Source: Variovorax sp. dw_308 | GTDB taxonomy: Bacteria; Pseudomonadota; Gammaproteobacteria; Burkholderiales; Burkholderiaceae_C | DNA length: 64,000 bases | Direction of reading: 5' to 3' | Assembly: GCF_019207085.1 (NCBI RefSeq) | Contig: NZ_JAATOM010000026.1 | Coordinates: 1 to 64,000, forward strand | Shown: positions 43,804-52,580 of the stretch, piece after piece | Position numbering within the stretch: the stretch's first letter is position 1 | How the letters are laid out: each line of letters starts with the position of its first letter | The notes under the pieces: model-generated | Databases searched by the model: none | Seen by the model: only the letters and a program-made list of their open reading frames with translations | What the model was told of the DNA's origin: nothing | Position numbers and translations under genes: made by a program

Positions 43804-45045
43804 ATGAACCAGAAGAAGACGCTTGCCGTTGTCGGAGGCGGCCCCGCGGGCCTGATGGCCGCTGAAGTGCTGAGCGCGGCCGGCGTGCAAGTCCACCTGT
43901 ACGACGCCATGCCCTCGGTGGGCCGCAAGTTCCTGCTGGCTGGGCGTGGCGGACTCAATCTCACGCACTCGGAACCCTTCGATATCTTTGCGAGCCGCTT
44001 TGGCGATCGGCAGGCGCAGGTGCAGCCGATGCTCGAGGCCTTCGGGCCGCGCCAGATGCAGGACTGGGCGCACGGCCTCGGCATCGAGACCTTCGTTGGC
44101 AGTTCCGGCCGCGTGTTCCCCAAGGACATGAAGGCCGCACCGCTGCTGCGCGCATGGCTGCATCGCCTGCGCGCGGCGGGCGTCCAGTTCCACATGCGCC
44201 ATCGTTGGCTGGGATGGGAAGACGACCAGGCGCCGGCGACCGCATTGCGCTTCGGCACGCCGCAAGGCGACCAGCAAGCCAGGCCCGATGCGGTTGTGCT
44301 GGCGCTGGGCGGGGCGAGCTGGTCGCGGCTCGGTTCCGACGGCGCCTGGTGGCCGTGGCTCCACGCGCGGCAGGTTGCGCTAGCGCCCCTGCAGCCTGCC
44401 AACTGCGGCTTCGACGTGGGTTGGAGCGAGCACTTCGCGAGCCGCTTTGCGGGCCATCCATTCAAGTCTGTGGCCTTGTCTTTCACCGACAGGCAGGGCC
44501 GTTCGTTTGCGCGCAAGGGCGAGTTCGTCGCGACCGCTACCGGTATCGAAGGCAGTCTGGTGTATGCGGCCGCGGCGCTCTTGCGCGACGAGATCAATGC
44601 GTCTGGCGGCGAGGGCGCGACCTGTCATATCGACCTGCTGCCGGATCGCACTGCCGCGCAGGTAGCGGCGGCGGTCAACCACCCACGCGGCGCCCGGTCG
44701 CTGTCCAGCCATCTGAAGAGCCGGCTCGGCCTGGATGGCATCAAGTCAGGCCTGTTGCACGAGCAACTCAGCCGCGAGGAAATGCACCAGCCCCAGCGCC
44801 TGGCCGAGGCGATCAAGGCGCTGCCACTGCGAGTGCGCGCCGCACGCCCCGTCGACGAGGCCATCAGCACGGCAGGCGGCGTGCGATTCGATGCGCTTGA
44901 CGCGAACCTGATGGTGACGGCGCTGCCGGGCGTTTTCTGCGCCGGCGAGATGCTGGACTGGGAGGCGCCGACGGGCGGTTATCTGCTGACGCTCAGCATG
45001 GCCAGCGGTGCGGCCGCTGCGCATTCGGCCTTGCGATGGGTGTAA
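43804..45045 (+). CDS. HI0933-like FAD-dependent flavoprotein (TIGR03862 type)
   Basis: A 413-aa protein. The FAD motif VVGGGPAGLMAAEVLS is at residues 9-24 and GRKFLLAGRGGLNLTH follows. The end FCAGEMLDWEAPTGGYLLTLSMASG is the typical C-terminal FAD contact. The family is widespread with no proven reaction; it resembles BaiN-type oxidoreductases. ATG at 43804 begins conserved sequence. Divergent from trxA. Confidence 0.85.
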   Translation: MNQKKTLAVVGGGPAGLMAAEVLSAAGVQVHLYDAMPSVGRKFLLAGRGGLNLTHSEPFDIFASRFGDRQAQVQPMLEAFGPRQMQDWAHGLGIETFVGSSGRVFPKDMKAAPLLRAWLHRLRAAGVQFHMRHRWLGWEDDQAPATALRFGTPQGDQQARPDAVVLALGGASWSRLGSDGAWWPWLHARQVALAPLQPANCGFDVGWSEHFASRFAGHPFKSVALSFTDRQGRSFARKGEFVATATGIEGSLVYAAAALLRDEINASGGEGATCHIDLLPDRTAAQVAAAVNHPRGARSLSSHLKSRLGLDGIKSGLLHEQLSREEMHQPQRLAEAIKALPLRVRAARPVDEAISTAGGVRFDALDANLMVTALPGVFCAGEMLDWEAPTGGYLLTLSMASGAAAAHSALRWV

Positions 45046-45128
45046 TGCATCACAAATGATTACCTTTGGCTGATATGCAATCCCGGAGGCCGGCGACGAC
45101 AATCTCCTGAGATATTCAGGGGGTGCCG

Positions 45129-45446
45129 ATGAGGCCAAAAGTAGAGATCGAGAAGATCCGCGAGAGCTATTTCAACTACAGCGTCAGCACCGAAGGCGGC
45201 AATGCGATCTACGCCCGCGACGGGCTTTATTCCATTGCCGAGTGCATCCACGATGCGGCCACCGCGCTGGGCCACAACTTTCCATTCACCACGCTCGGCT
45301 ACGAAGGCTTCGTGCTGGGCGAGTTCTCGGTGGCGATGATGGAGCACTCCGCCAAGATGCTGGAACGATGGCTGGAGGCGCTGTTGATCGGGCTTGCGTC
45401 GAATGGCCCGTTGGGCGATGACTGCCTCTGGCAGCCATCGAAATGA
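45129..45446 (+). CDS. hypothetical protein, 105 aa
   Basis: A small soluble protein (RPKVEIEKIRESYFNYSVS, then ECIHDAATALGHNFPFTTLGY and FSVAMMEHSAKMLERWLEA). No family is recognised. ATG at 45129 has GGGGG five bases upstream; GTG at 45123 is the alternative. Composition matches the genome. It ends just before the SRP RNA gene on the opposite strand. Confidence 0.6.
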   Translation: MRPKVEIEKIRESYFNYSVSTEGGNAIYARDGLYSIAECIHDAATALGHNFPFTTLGYEGFVLGEFSVAMMEHSAKMLERWLEALLIGLASNGPLGDDCLWQPSK

Positions 45447-45453
45447 GGTTGAC

Positions 45454-45541
45454 GAGCCTTACCCCCGGCACTGACTCCACAGTTAGGGCTGCTTGGTTCC
45501 CCACCTGACCCGGTTGGCCGCTTCACCATGCGGGGAGGCCC
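45454..45541 (-). ncRNA. ffs: 4.5S / small signal recognition particle RNA
   Basis: The minus strand contains the conserved SRP apical segment GGTCAGGTGGGGAACC followed by AAGCAGCC. The 5' end GGGCCTCCCC pairs with the 3' GGGGGTAAGGCTC to close the long hairpin. It binds Ffh for co-translational membrane targeting. Exact ends are uncertain by several bases. Confidence 0.88.
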
Positions 45542-45568
45542 GTCAGACGTTATTGTAGATGACGGTTT

Positions 45569-46687
45569 TCACCAGACCATCAATGAGGTTTCCAGCGCTG
45601 CGTCCGCGTAGTAGAGCCGCACGCCGGCCTGGTACTTGCGGCCCTTCTGCAGGCGCATCTGCACATGCGCATTCAGGTCGGTGCCGCTGTCGTCGTTGCC
45701 GGCGATCTGCACGTTGCCCGTGGGCGTGACCTCGAACAGCACCAGCACCGTGTCCGAGGTGCCGAAGGTGCCGACGTCGTAGGTGCGGGTGCGGGTGGGC
45801 GCGAACTCGAACACGCGCGTCTCGCCGGCCTTGAGTTTCAGCAACTGCGACAAGCCCACCTTGAGTTGCGGCACTGCCGGCGCTTTCACGCCCGGATAGG
45901 ACTGCGCCACCCAGCTCTTGTCGGCCGGCGAGAGTCCGCCTTTGGGCATCAGGCCACTCGAATACTTCGCCGGCGCCTGGATCAGCCCGGCCTCGAATTG
46001 ATATTCCATGACCGAATCGGGGTCCCAGGTGGTGCCCTTGACTTCGGCCACGGGAATCTTGCGCAGGATGTTCCAGTCGATCTGGTCGTCGGGCCAGGAG
46101 TTGGGCGGCCCCCGAAAGTAGTCCAGCACGGCCTGACGGTTCCAGGTGATGCCGGCGTTCGGGTTCTGGTGTTCATGCTCGAGGCCCAGCGTGTGGCCGA
46201 TCTCGTGCAGCGCGGTGTCGCCGCCGTAGGGCGTCGTCAGTGGCCAGCCGTAGTTGAGGGTCCGCTCGGCCGGGTCGCGCGTGTTGAGCACGTCGCGGCC
46301 CACGTACGACCACGAGCCATCGTTCTGGTCGAAGCCGATGCGGACCATGGCGTCGCCTGGATGGTCGACCTTCTTGAAGGTGATGCCAATGCCCAGCTTG
46401 GTCCAGGTCGCGAAGGCGTTGTCGACCGCCGCGATGTCGCTGGCGACACCGAACCAGGCCGACGGCACCGCATCGCCCTTGCGGAAGCAGTAGTAGGTGA
46501 TCGTGGTGCCGTTCACCCATTTCTTGCTCGCGCTCAATATGGCAAAGGCGCGGCCGGCTGGAACGCTGCTGTCGAAGGTGCGCGGGGTCTGGACGGGTTG
46601 TGCGCAGTAGCGCAGCCGGCTCGACTTTTCTGCTGCCGCGGACTTGGCAGCTTTCGCGCTGCGCTTGGTGCTGGGGGCATCGGCCAT
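45569..46687 (-). CDS. zinc metalloprotease of the metzincin (astacin-like) group
   Basis: A 372-aa protein with zinc motif HEIGHTLGLEH (HExxHxxGxxH) and the Met-turn SVMEY downstream. The order and spacing resemble astacin/M12A. The C-terminal ~100 residues are a PPC-like beta domain (VFEFAPTRTRTYDVG, VQIAGNDDSGTDLNAHV). The N-terminus is Lys/Ala/Ser-rich and has no signal peptide, so secretion by a leaderless route or a cytosolic role is possible. ATG at 46687 follows GGAGGAG. Confidence 0.82.
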   Translation of the reverse strand: MADAPSTKRSAKAAKSAAAEKSSRLRYCAQPVQTPRTFDSSVPAGRAFAILSASKKWVNGTTITYYCFRKGDAVPSAWFGVASDIAAVDNAFATWTKLGIGITFKKVDHPGDAMVRIGFDQNDGSWSYVGRDVLNTRDPAERTLNYGWPLTTPYGGDTALHEIGHTLGLEHEHQNPNAGITWNRQAVLDYFRGPPNSWPDDQIDWNILRKIPVAEVKGTTWDPDSVMEYQFEAGLIQAPAKYSSGLMPKGGLSPADKSWVAQSYPGVKAPAVPQLKVGLSQLLKLKAGETRVFEFAPTRTRTYDVGTFGTSDTVLVLFEVTPTGNVQIAGNDDSGTDLNAHVQMRLQKGRKYQAGVRLYYADAALETSLMVW

Positions 46688-46804
46688 GACGTGTCTCCTC
46701 CTTTGGTGAGTCTTCATGCTAGTGACTCGGATTGGGGTTTACAACTGCATAACGACATACCTCCCGCGCCATAGAGGGATGGGACCGGCCCCTAAAATGC
46801 GCCG

Positions 46805-48610
46805 ATGTCCTATCTCGTGCTCGCCCGCAAATACCGTCCTCGGAACTTCGAGGAGATGGTGGGGCAGGAGCATGTCGTGCAAGCCCTGTCGAATGCGCTG
46901 ACCACCCAGCGCCTGCATCACGCCTACCTGTTCACCGGCACGCGCGGCGTTGGCAAGACCACCGTGTCGCGCATCCTGGCCAAGTCGCTCAACTGCCAGG
47001 GACCGGACGGGCAGGGCGGCATCACGGCCACGCCCTGCGGTGTGTGCCAGGCCTGCAGGGATATCGACTCCGGCCGCTTCGTGGACTACACCGAGCTCGA
47101 CGCGGCCTCCAACCGCGGTGTCGACGAAGTGCAGTCGCTGCTGGAGCAGGCGGTCTACAAGCCGGTGCAGGGGCGCTTCAAGGTCTTCATGATCGACGAA
47201 GTGCACATGCTCACCAACACCGCGTTCAACGCGATGCTGAAGACGCTGGAGGAGCCGCCCGAATACCTCAAGTTCGTGCTGGCCACCACCGATCCGCAAA
47301 AGGTGCCGGTCACGGTGCTGTCGCGCTGCCTGCAGTTCAACCTGCGGCCGATGGCGCCGGAGACTGTGCTCGAACATCTGACGCAGGTGCTGCAGACCGA
47401 ACAGGTGCCGGCTGAAGTGCAGGCGCTTCGCCTGCTGGCGCGCGCCGCCCGGGGCTCGATGCGCGATGCGCTTTCACTGACCGACCAGGCCATCGCGTTT
47501 GGCAACGGCACGCTGGTCGAGGCGGGTGTGCGGCAGATGCTCGGGACGGTCGATCGCGGGCATGTGTTCCGGCTCATCGATGCACTCGCGGCGGGGGATG
47601 GCAAGACGGTGGTCGAGACCTCGGAGACGTTGCGGCGCGATGGTCTCTCCGCCGCTTCGACGCTCGAGGAGATGACCACCGTTTTGCAGGCCATGGCTGT
47701 ATTGCAGGCCGTGCCCGCACGCGCAGACCTGGCCGGCGGCACCGACCCGGATGCTGCGGAGACCGCGCGCCTGGCAGCGTCCATGCCGCCCGATGAAACC
47801 CAGTTGCTCTACAGCCTGTGCCTGCACGGCCGGGGCGAGCTGGGCCTGGCGCCGGACGAGTACGCCGCGCTCACGATGGTGTTGCTCCGCTTGCTGGCAT
47901 TCAAGCCATCCGGGGAAAAAAAAACTCTGAATGAGCCGGTTCGGCCGGCCTTGCCGGCGGAGCGGACTGTCGCCGTGGCCCCGCAGGCAGCCGAGTCCGT
48001 TGCGCCGCCGGTTGTGGCTGCGACTGCCCCGGTCATCCAGCCCCCGCCAGGTCATCGCCTCCCGGTCGTCGAGCCGCCCGCGCTCGCGCAGCCGAGGCCG
48101 AGCGCAGCGACCATGGAAGCCGCACGCGCCGGGCCGGGCGTTGTTGCCATGCAGGTCCGTGTCCAGCCGCCCCCCGGCGCGCGCGACATGGCAAGCGACA
48201 AGGCTGCGGGCACGCCGCTGGTGACCAGCGAGGACGGCGACTTCTGGCACGACACGGTCATGCAACTGGTTGTGGCCGAGACCATCGGCGCGCTCACGCG
48301 CGAACTGGCGTTGCAGTCGCAGCTGGTGGCGCGCGACGTGGACCAATGGCTGCTGCGTGTGGAGCGCGAGTCGCTCAACCAGGCCGCCAGCCGGGAGAAG
48401 CTTCAGGTGGCGCTGGCAACGCTCGGGCATGGCGTCAGGCTCGCCGTGGAGGTCGGCAACGTGGTCGACAGCCCGGCGCGCCGCAACAAGCTGGCCGCCG
48501 AAGCACGACAGCGGGCGGCGGAAGAGGCCATCCGCAACGACCCGCTCGTGCAGAGCATGATGCGCGACTTCGATGCCCGCATCGTGCCGGGGACGCTTCG
48601 TCCGGCGTAA
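46805..48610 (+). CDS. dnaX: DNA polymerase III subunits gamma and tau
   Basis: A 601-aa clamp-loader ATPase. Walker A TGTRGVGKTT (~44-53), a zinc-binding Cys cluster after residue 60, VFMIDEVHML (Walker B) and the sensor-1 region are present. Residues ~380-480 are a Pro/Ala-rich linker, and the C-terminal tau domain binds the polymerase alpha subunit. A run of nine A (47916-47924) at codons 371-374 is followed by a stop in each alternative frame, which could generate gamma. It heads dnaX-ybaB-recR. Confidence 0.95.
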   Translation: MSYLVLARKYRPRNFEEMVGQEHVVQALSNALTTQRLHHAYLFTGTRGVGKTTVSRILAKSLNCQGPDGQGGITATPCGVCQACRDIDSGRFVDYTELDAASNRGVDEVQSLLEQAVYKPVQGRFKVFMIDEVHMLTNTAFNAMLKTLEEPPEYLKFVLATTDPQKVPVTVLSRCLQFNLRPMAPETVLEHLTQVLQTEQVPAEVQALRLLARAARGSMRDALSLTDQAIAFGNGTLVEAGVRQMLGTVDRGHVFRLIDALAAGDGKTVVETSETLRRDGLSAASTLEEMTTVLQAMAVLQAVPARADLAGGTDPDAAETARLAASMPPDETQLLYSLCLHGRGELGLAPDEYAALTMVLLRLLAFKPSGEKKTLNEPVRPALPAERTVAVAPQAAESVAPPVVAATAPVIQPPPGHRLPVVEPPALAQPRPSAATMEAARAGPGVVAMQVRVQPPPGARDMASDKAAGTPLVTSEDGDFWHDTVMQLVVAETIGALTRELALQSQLVARDVDQWLLRVERESLNQAASREKLQVALATLGHGVRLAVEVGNVVDSPARRNKLAAEARQRAAEEAIRNDPLVQSMMRDFDARIVPGTLRPA

Positions 48611-48673
48611 GGCTGCGCGCCGCGCGGCGGTTTAGCATTCACCCCAATTTTTCAACTATCCAGGATCAAACCC

Positions 48674-49006
48674 ATGTTCAACAAAGGACAACTTGCCGGC
48701 CTCATGAAGCAGGCCCAGGCGATGCAGGAGAACCTCAAGAAGGCGCAGGAGGAACTGGCCACCATCGAGGTCGAAGGCGAGTCCGGCGCGGGCCTCGTGA
48801 AGGTCGTGATGACCTGCAAGCACGACGTCAAGCGCATCACGATCGACCCCAGCCTGCTGGCCGATGACAAGGACATGCTCGAAGACCTCGTGGCCGCCGC
48901 CTTCAATGCCGCGGTGCGCAAGGCCGAGGAAACCAGCGAACAGAAGATGGGCAAGCTGTCCGCAGGCATGCCGGGGCTGCCGCCCGGCATGAAGCTGCCT
49001 TTCTGA
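48674..49006 (+). CDS. ybaB: YbaB/EbfC nucleoid-associated protein
   Basis: A 110-aa DNA-binding protein (LMKQAQAMQENLKKAQEELA, VEGESGAGLVKVVMTCKHDV, MPGLPPGMKLPF). It sits between dnaX and recR as in most bacteria and may help replication or recombination. Confidence 0.95.
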   Translation: MFNKGQLAGLMKQAQAMQENLKKAQEELATIEVEGESGAGLVKVVMTCKHDVKRITIDPSLLADDKDMLEDLVAAAFNAAVRKAEETSEQKMGKLSAGMPGLPPGMKLPF

Positions 49007-49045
49007 AGATGCTGCGCGCGTCCAGGCTTGCGCAAGTGCAGGCCC

Positions 49046-49636
49046 ATGGCTGATTCCAGTTCGCTCGACGCGCTGATCGAGGCATTGCGCCGCCTCCCGG
49101 GCGTGGGCGTCAAGTCTGCCTCGCGCATGGCGTTCCACCTGTTGCAGCATGACCGCGAAGGCACGCAGTTGCTTGCGCGCGCACTGCAACAGGCGGCCAA
49201 CCAGGTGCGGCACTGCGACCGCTGCAACACCTTCACCGAGGCGGATATCTGCAATGTCTGCAGCGATCCGAGGCGGGACGCCAGCAAGCTGTGCGTGGTG
49301 GAGACGCCGGCCGACCAGGCCGCGCTCGAGCGCACCGGCGCGTTTCGCGGCTACTACTTCGTGTTGATGGGCAAGCTGAGCCCCCTTGACGGCATCGGCC
49401 CAAAGGACATCGGCCTGCAGAAGCTGTTCGACCGCGCGCTGGATGGGCATGTGGTCGAGGTGATCCTTGCCACCAATTTCACCGCCGAGGGCGAGGCCAC
49501 TGCCCACGTGATCGGCGAGGCCTTGCGCCAGCGCGGCCTCACGGTCACGCGATTGGCGCGCGGCGTACCGGCCGGCAGCGAACTCGAATACGTCGATCTC
49601 GGGACGATCGCGCACGCCTTGGTCGACCGGCGCTGA
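49046..49636 (+). CDS. recR: recombination mediator RecR
   Basis: A 196-aa protein of the RecFOR repair pathway. Helix-hairpin-helix RRLPGVGVKSASRMAFHLL, zinc finger CDRC...ICNVC and the Toprim domain (LCVVETPADQAALE, GYYFVLMGKLSPLDGIGP) are intact. ATG at 49046 begins MADSSSLDALIEAL, 39 bp after ybaB. Confidence 0.96.
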   Translation: MADSSSLDALIEALRRLPGVGVKSASRMAFHLLQHDREGTQLLARALQQAANQVRHCDRCNTFTEADICNVCSDPRRDASKLCVVETPADQAALERTGAFRGYYFVLMGKLSPLDGIGPKDIGLQKLFDRALDGHVVEVILATNFTAEGEATAHVIGEALRQRGLTVTRLARGVPAGSELEYVDLGTIAHALVDRR

Positions 49637-49809
49637 CGAACGGCGCGGCGGCGTATTTTCTGAACGGCCCGTGGATTTTCTTCCTCGTTTCAGAGGACTT
49701 CATTCTTACGTGGAAACCCGCACGGGATGTCCCCAATGCAGTGGGGGATGGCGCTCCCTAAGCTCTGTTCAACTTCACACAGAACCGGCGGCTCTTCGCG
49801 TCGGCTTCC

Positions 49810-50844
49810 ATGCTCAACCGCCGTACCTTCACCTCCGCTGCAGCACTCGGCGCCACGGCAATTGCCGTGCCTTTCGCCTATGCACAGGCCAAGCTCGAGA
49901 AGACCAAGGTTTCGATCGCCGTAGGGGGCAAGGCGGCGTTCTACTACCTGCCCTTGACCATCAGCGAGCAACTGGGCTACTTCAAGGCCGAGGGGCTGGA
50001 AGTCGAGATCTCCGACTTCGCCGGTGGCTCGCGTGCGCTGCAGGCCGTGGTTGGCGGCTCGGCGGACGTTTGCTCGGGCGCTTTCGAGCACACCATCAAC
50101 CTGCAGGCCAAGAGCCAGCACTTCCAGTGCTTCGTGCTGCAAGGCCGGGCGCCGCAGATCGCAGTGGGCGTATCGACCAAGAACATGCCCGCCTACAAGG
50201 CCATTGCGGACCTCAAGGGCAAGAAGATCGGCGTCTCCGCGCCGGGCTCCTCGACCAACATGGTGGCCAACCTCGTGCTGTCGCGCGGCGGCGTCAAGGC
50301 GACCGAGGTGAGCTACATCGGCGTCGGCGTGGCCGCCGGTGCGTTGACGGCGCTGCGTGCGGGCCAGATCGATGCGATCAGCAACACCGACCCGGTGATG
50401 ACGATGCTGGAGCAGAAGGGCGACGTGAAGATCATCAGCGACACGCGCACGCTCAAGGGCACGCAGGAAGTGTTCGGCGGACCGATGCCGGCGGCCTGCC
50501 TCTATGCATCCGCCGAGTTCATCCAGAAGAATCCCAACACCTGCCAGGCACTCGCCAACGCCATCGTGCATGGCCTCAAGTGGCTGCAGACGGCCGGGCC
50601 GGGCGACATCATCAAGACCGTGCCCGAGACCTACCTGCTGGGCGACCGCGCGCTGTACCTGGCGTCCTTCGACAAGGTGCGCGAATCGATTGCCATCGAC
50701 GGCCTGGTGCCTGCCGACGGGCCGAAGACCGCGCTGGCCGCCATCGCCAGCTTTGACAACACGGTCAAGCCCGAGAAAATCGATGTGGACAAGCTCTACA
50801 CCAATGATTTCGCCAAGCGGGCCAAGGACAGGTTCAAGGCCTGA
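49810..50844 (+). CDS. NMT1/SsuA-type ABC transporter substrate-binding protein
   Basis: A 344-aa periplasmic protein. The signal MLNRRTFTSAAALGATAIAV has an Arg pair compatible with Tat export. VGGKAAFYYLPLTISEQLGYF and FAGGSRALQAVVGGSADVCSG are typical of NMT1/THI5-like binders for nitrate, sulfonates, thiamine precursors or similar. Ligand unknown. Followed by a terminator, then the ATPase and permease genes. Confidence 0.88.
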   Translation: MLNRRTFTSAAALGATAIAVPFAYAQAKLEKTKVSIAVGGKAAFYYLPLTISEQLGYFKAEGLEVEISDFAGGSRALQAVVGGSADVCSGAFEHTINLQAKSQHFQCFVLQGRAPQIAVGVSTKNMPAYKAIADLKGKKIGVSAPGSSTNMVANLVLSRGGVKATEVSYIGVGVAAGALTALRAGQIDAISNTDPVMTMLEQKGDVKIISDTRTLKGTQEVFGGPMPAACLYASAEFIQKNPNTCQALANAIVHGLKWLQTAGPGDIIKTVPETYLLGDRALYLASFDKVRESIAIDGLVPADGPKTALAAIASFDNTVKPEKIDVDKLYTNDFAKRAKDRFKA

Positions 50845-50861
50845 ACTGCAGGCGCATCATG

Positions 50862-50884
50862 ACCCGGCTCCGGCCGGGTTTTTT
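50862..50884 (+). terminator. terminator after the binding-protein gene
   Basis: ACCCGGC pairs with GCCGGGT around TCCG, followed by six T. It should reduce, not abolish, read-through to the ATPase and permease, giving excess binding protein. Confidence 0.85.
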
Positions 50885-50919
50885 GTTGGGGCCTCAACTG
50901 CAACCACGCGACTCGATTC

Positions 50920-51735
50920 ATGTCTGACTACGCACTCGAACTCCTCGACATCAGTTGCACCTTTCGCTCGAAGGACGATTCTTCGCAGCGCTACGCGGCG
51001 GTGGCCGACACGACGCTGCGCGTCAAGGCCGGTGAATTCGTTTCGGTGGTCGGCCCGACGGGCTGCGGCAAGTCGACGCTGCTCAACGTCGGGGCGGGTT
51101 TGCTGGAGCCCTCGTCGGGTACGGTCAAGGTCTTTGGCCGGCCGCTGGCGGGCATCAACCGGCGCGCCGGCTACATGTTCCAGAGCGAAGCCCTGATGCC
51201 ATGGCGCAGCACGCTCGACAACGTCATGGTCGGCCTGCAATACCGCGGCGTGCCGGATGCGGATGCGCGGGCGCAGGGCGAGGCCTGGCTCGCGCGCGTG
51301 GGCCTGTCGGGCTTTGGCGACCGTTATCCGCATCAACTCTCTGGCGGCATGCGCAAGCGTGCGGCGCTGGCGCAGACGCTGGCACTGGACCCGGACATCA
51401 TCCTGATGGACGAGCCCTTCAGCGCACTCGACGTGCAGACCCGCCAGCTCATGGAGAACGAGGTGCTCGACCTGTGGGCCGCGAAGAAGAAGGCGGTGCT
51501 CTTCATCACCCATGACCTGGACGAAGCCATCGCGATGAGCGATCGCGTGGTGGTGCTCTCGGCCGGGCCGGCGACGCATCCGATCGGAGAGTTCAGCATC
51601 GACCTGCCGCGCCCGCGCGACGTGGCCGAGGTGCGCACCGACGCGCGCTTCGTCGAACTGCATACACAGATCTGGAACGTGCTGCGCGACGAGGTGCTCA
51701 AGGGCTATGCACAGCAGTTGAAGAAGGCCGCATGA
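50920..51735 (+). CDS. ABC transporter ATPase (SsuB/TauB type)
   Basis: A 271-aa ATPase. Walker A GPTGCGKST, Q-loop MFQSEALMPWRSTLDNVMVGL, signature LSGGMRKRAALAQTLALDPD, Walker B ILMDEPFSALD and switch His in FITHDLDEAIAMSDRV are intact. It pairs with the permease starting 2 bp after its stop and with the upstream binding protein. Confidence 0.92.
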   Translation: MSDYALELLDISCTFRSKDDSSQRYAAVADTTLRVKAGEFVSVVGPTGCGKSTLLNVGAGLLEPSSGTVKVFGRPLAGINRRAGYMFQSEALMPWRSTLDNVMVGLQYRGVPDADARAQGEAWLARVGLSGFGDRYPHQLSGGMRKRAALAQTLALDPDIILMDEPFSALDVQTRQLMENEVLDLWAAKKKAVLFITHDLDEAIAMSDRVVVLSAGPATHPIGEFSIDLPRPRDVAEVRTDARFVELHTQIWNVLRDEVLKGYAQQLKKAA

Positions 51736-51736
51736 C

Positions 51737-52561
51737 ATGCTGAATGAACGCAATGCGCGCTTCTGGCAACTGGCGCTGCTGGTCCTCATCCTCGTGGTGT
51801 GGCACCTCGCCTCGCGCAACCCGCAGTTCGCCTTTTTCCTGGGCGAGCCGATTCAGGTCGCGGGACGCATCTGGAGCTGGTTCCTGCCCTTCGACGTGCC
51901 GGCCAATTCGTTCTTCCCGGACGGGCTCAAGGGCAATGCGGATGTGTACCTGCACCTTGGCACGACGCTGGTCGAGACCGTGCTGGCCTTTGCCATCGGG
52001 ACCGCGGTAGGGCTGGCCTGCGGCCTGTGGCTCGCGCTGGCGCCGACGGCCAGCCTGATCCTGGACCCCTACATCAAGGCGGCCAACTCGATGCCGCGCG
52101 TGATCCTCGCGCCGATCTTCTCGCTGTGGTTCGGTCTCGGCATCTGGAGCAAGGTGGCGCTGGCGGTCACGCTGGTGTTCTTCATCGTGTTCTTCAACGT
52201 CTACCAGGGCGTGCGCGAGGTGAGTCCGGTGATCCTCGCCAACGCGCGCATGCTCGGCGCCAACCAGCAGCAACTGTTGCGCACGGTGTACCTGCCGAGT
52301 GCGACGAGCTGGGTGTTTTCCAGCCTGCATACCTCCGTCGGGCTGGCTTTCGTCGGCGCCGTGGTGGGCGAGTACCTGGGCTCGGCACGCGGCGTCGGCT
52401 ACCTGATCCTGCAGGCGGAAGGTACCTTCGATGTGAACACCGTGTTTGCGGGTATCGTCGTGCTCACTGTCTTCGCGTTGGTGCTCGATGGGGCGGTGGG
52501 CGTGATCGAGCGGCGCTTGATGAAGTGGCAGCCGCGCAGCGGCGAGACCGAGAAGATGTAG
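51737..52561 (+). CDS. ABC transporter permease (SsuC/TauC type)
   Basis: A 274-aa inner-membrane permease with about six helices. The EAA loop REVSPVILANARMLGANQQQLLRTVYLPSA and the GEYLGSARGVGYLI segment are typical. ATG at 51737 is one base after the ATPase stop. Confidence 0.9.
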   Translation: MLNERNARFWQLALLVLILVVWHLASRNPQFAFFLGEPIQVAGRIWSWFLPFDVPANSFFPDGLKGNADVYLHLGTTLVETVLAFAIGTAVGLACGLWLALAPTASLILDPYIKAANSMPRVILAPIFSLWFGLGIWSKVALAVTLVFFIVFFNVYQGVREVSPVILANARMLGANQQQLLRTVYLPSATSWVFSSLHTSVGLAFVGAVVGEYLGSARGVGYLILQAEGTFDVNTVFAGIVVLTVFALVLDGAVGVIERRLMKWQPRSGETEKM

Positions 52562-52580
52562 TCGAAAAGGGGAGGATTTC

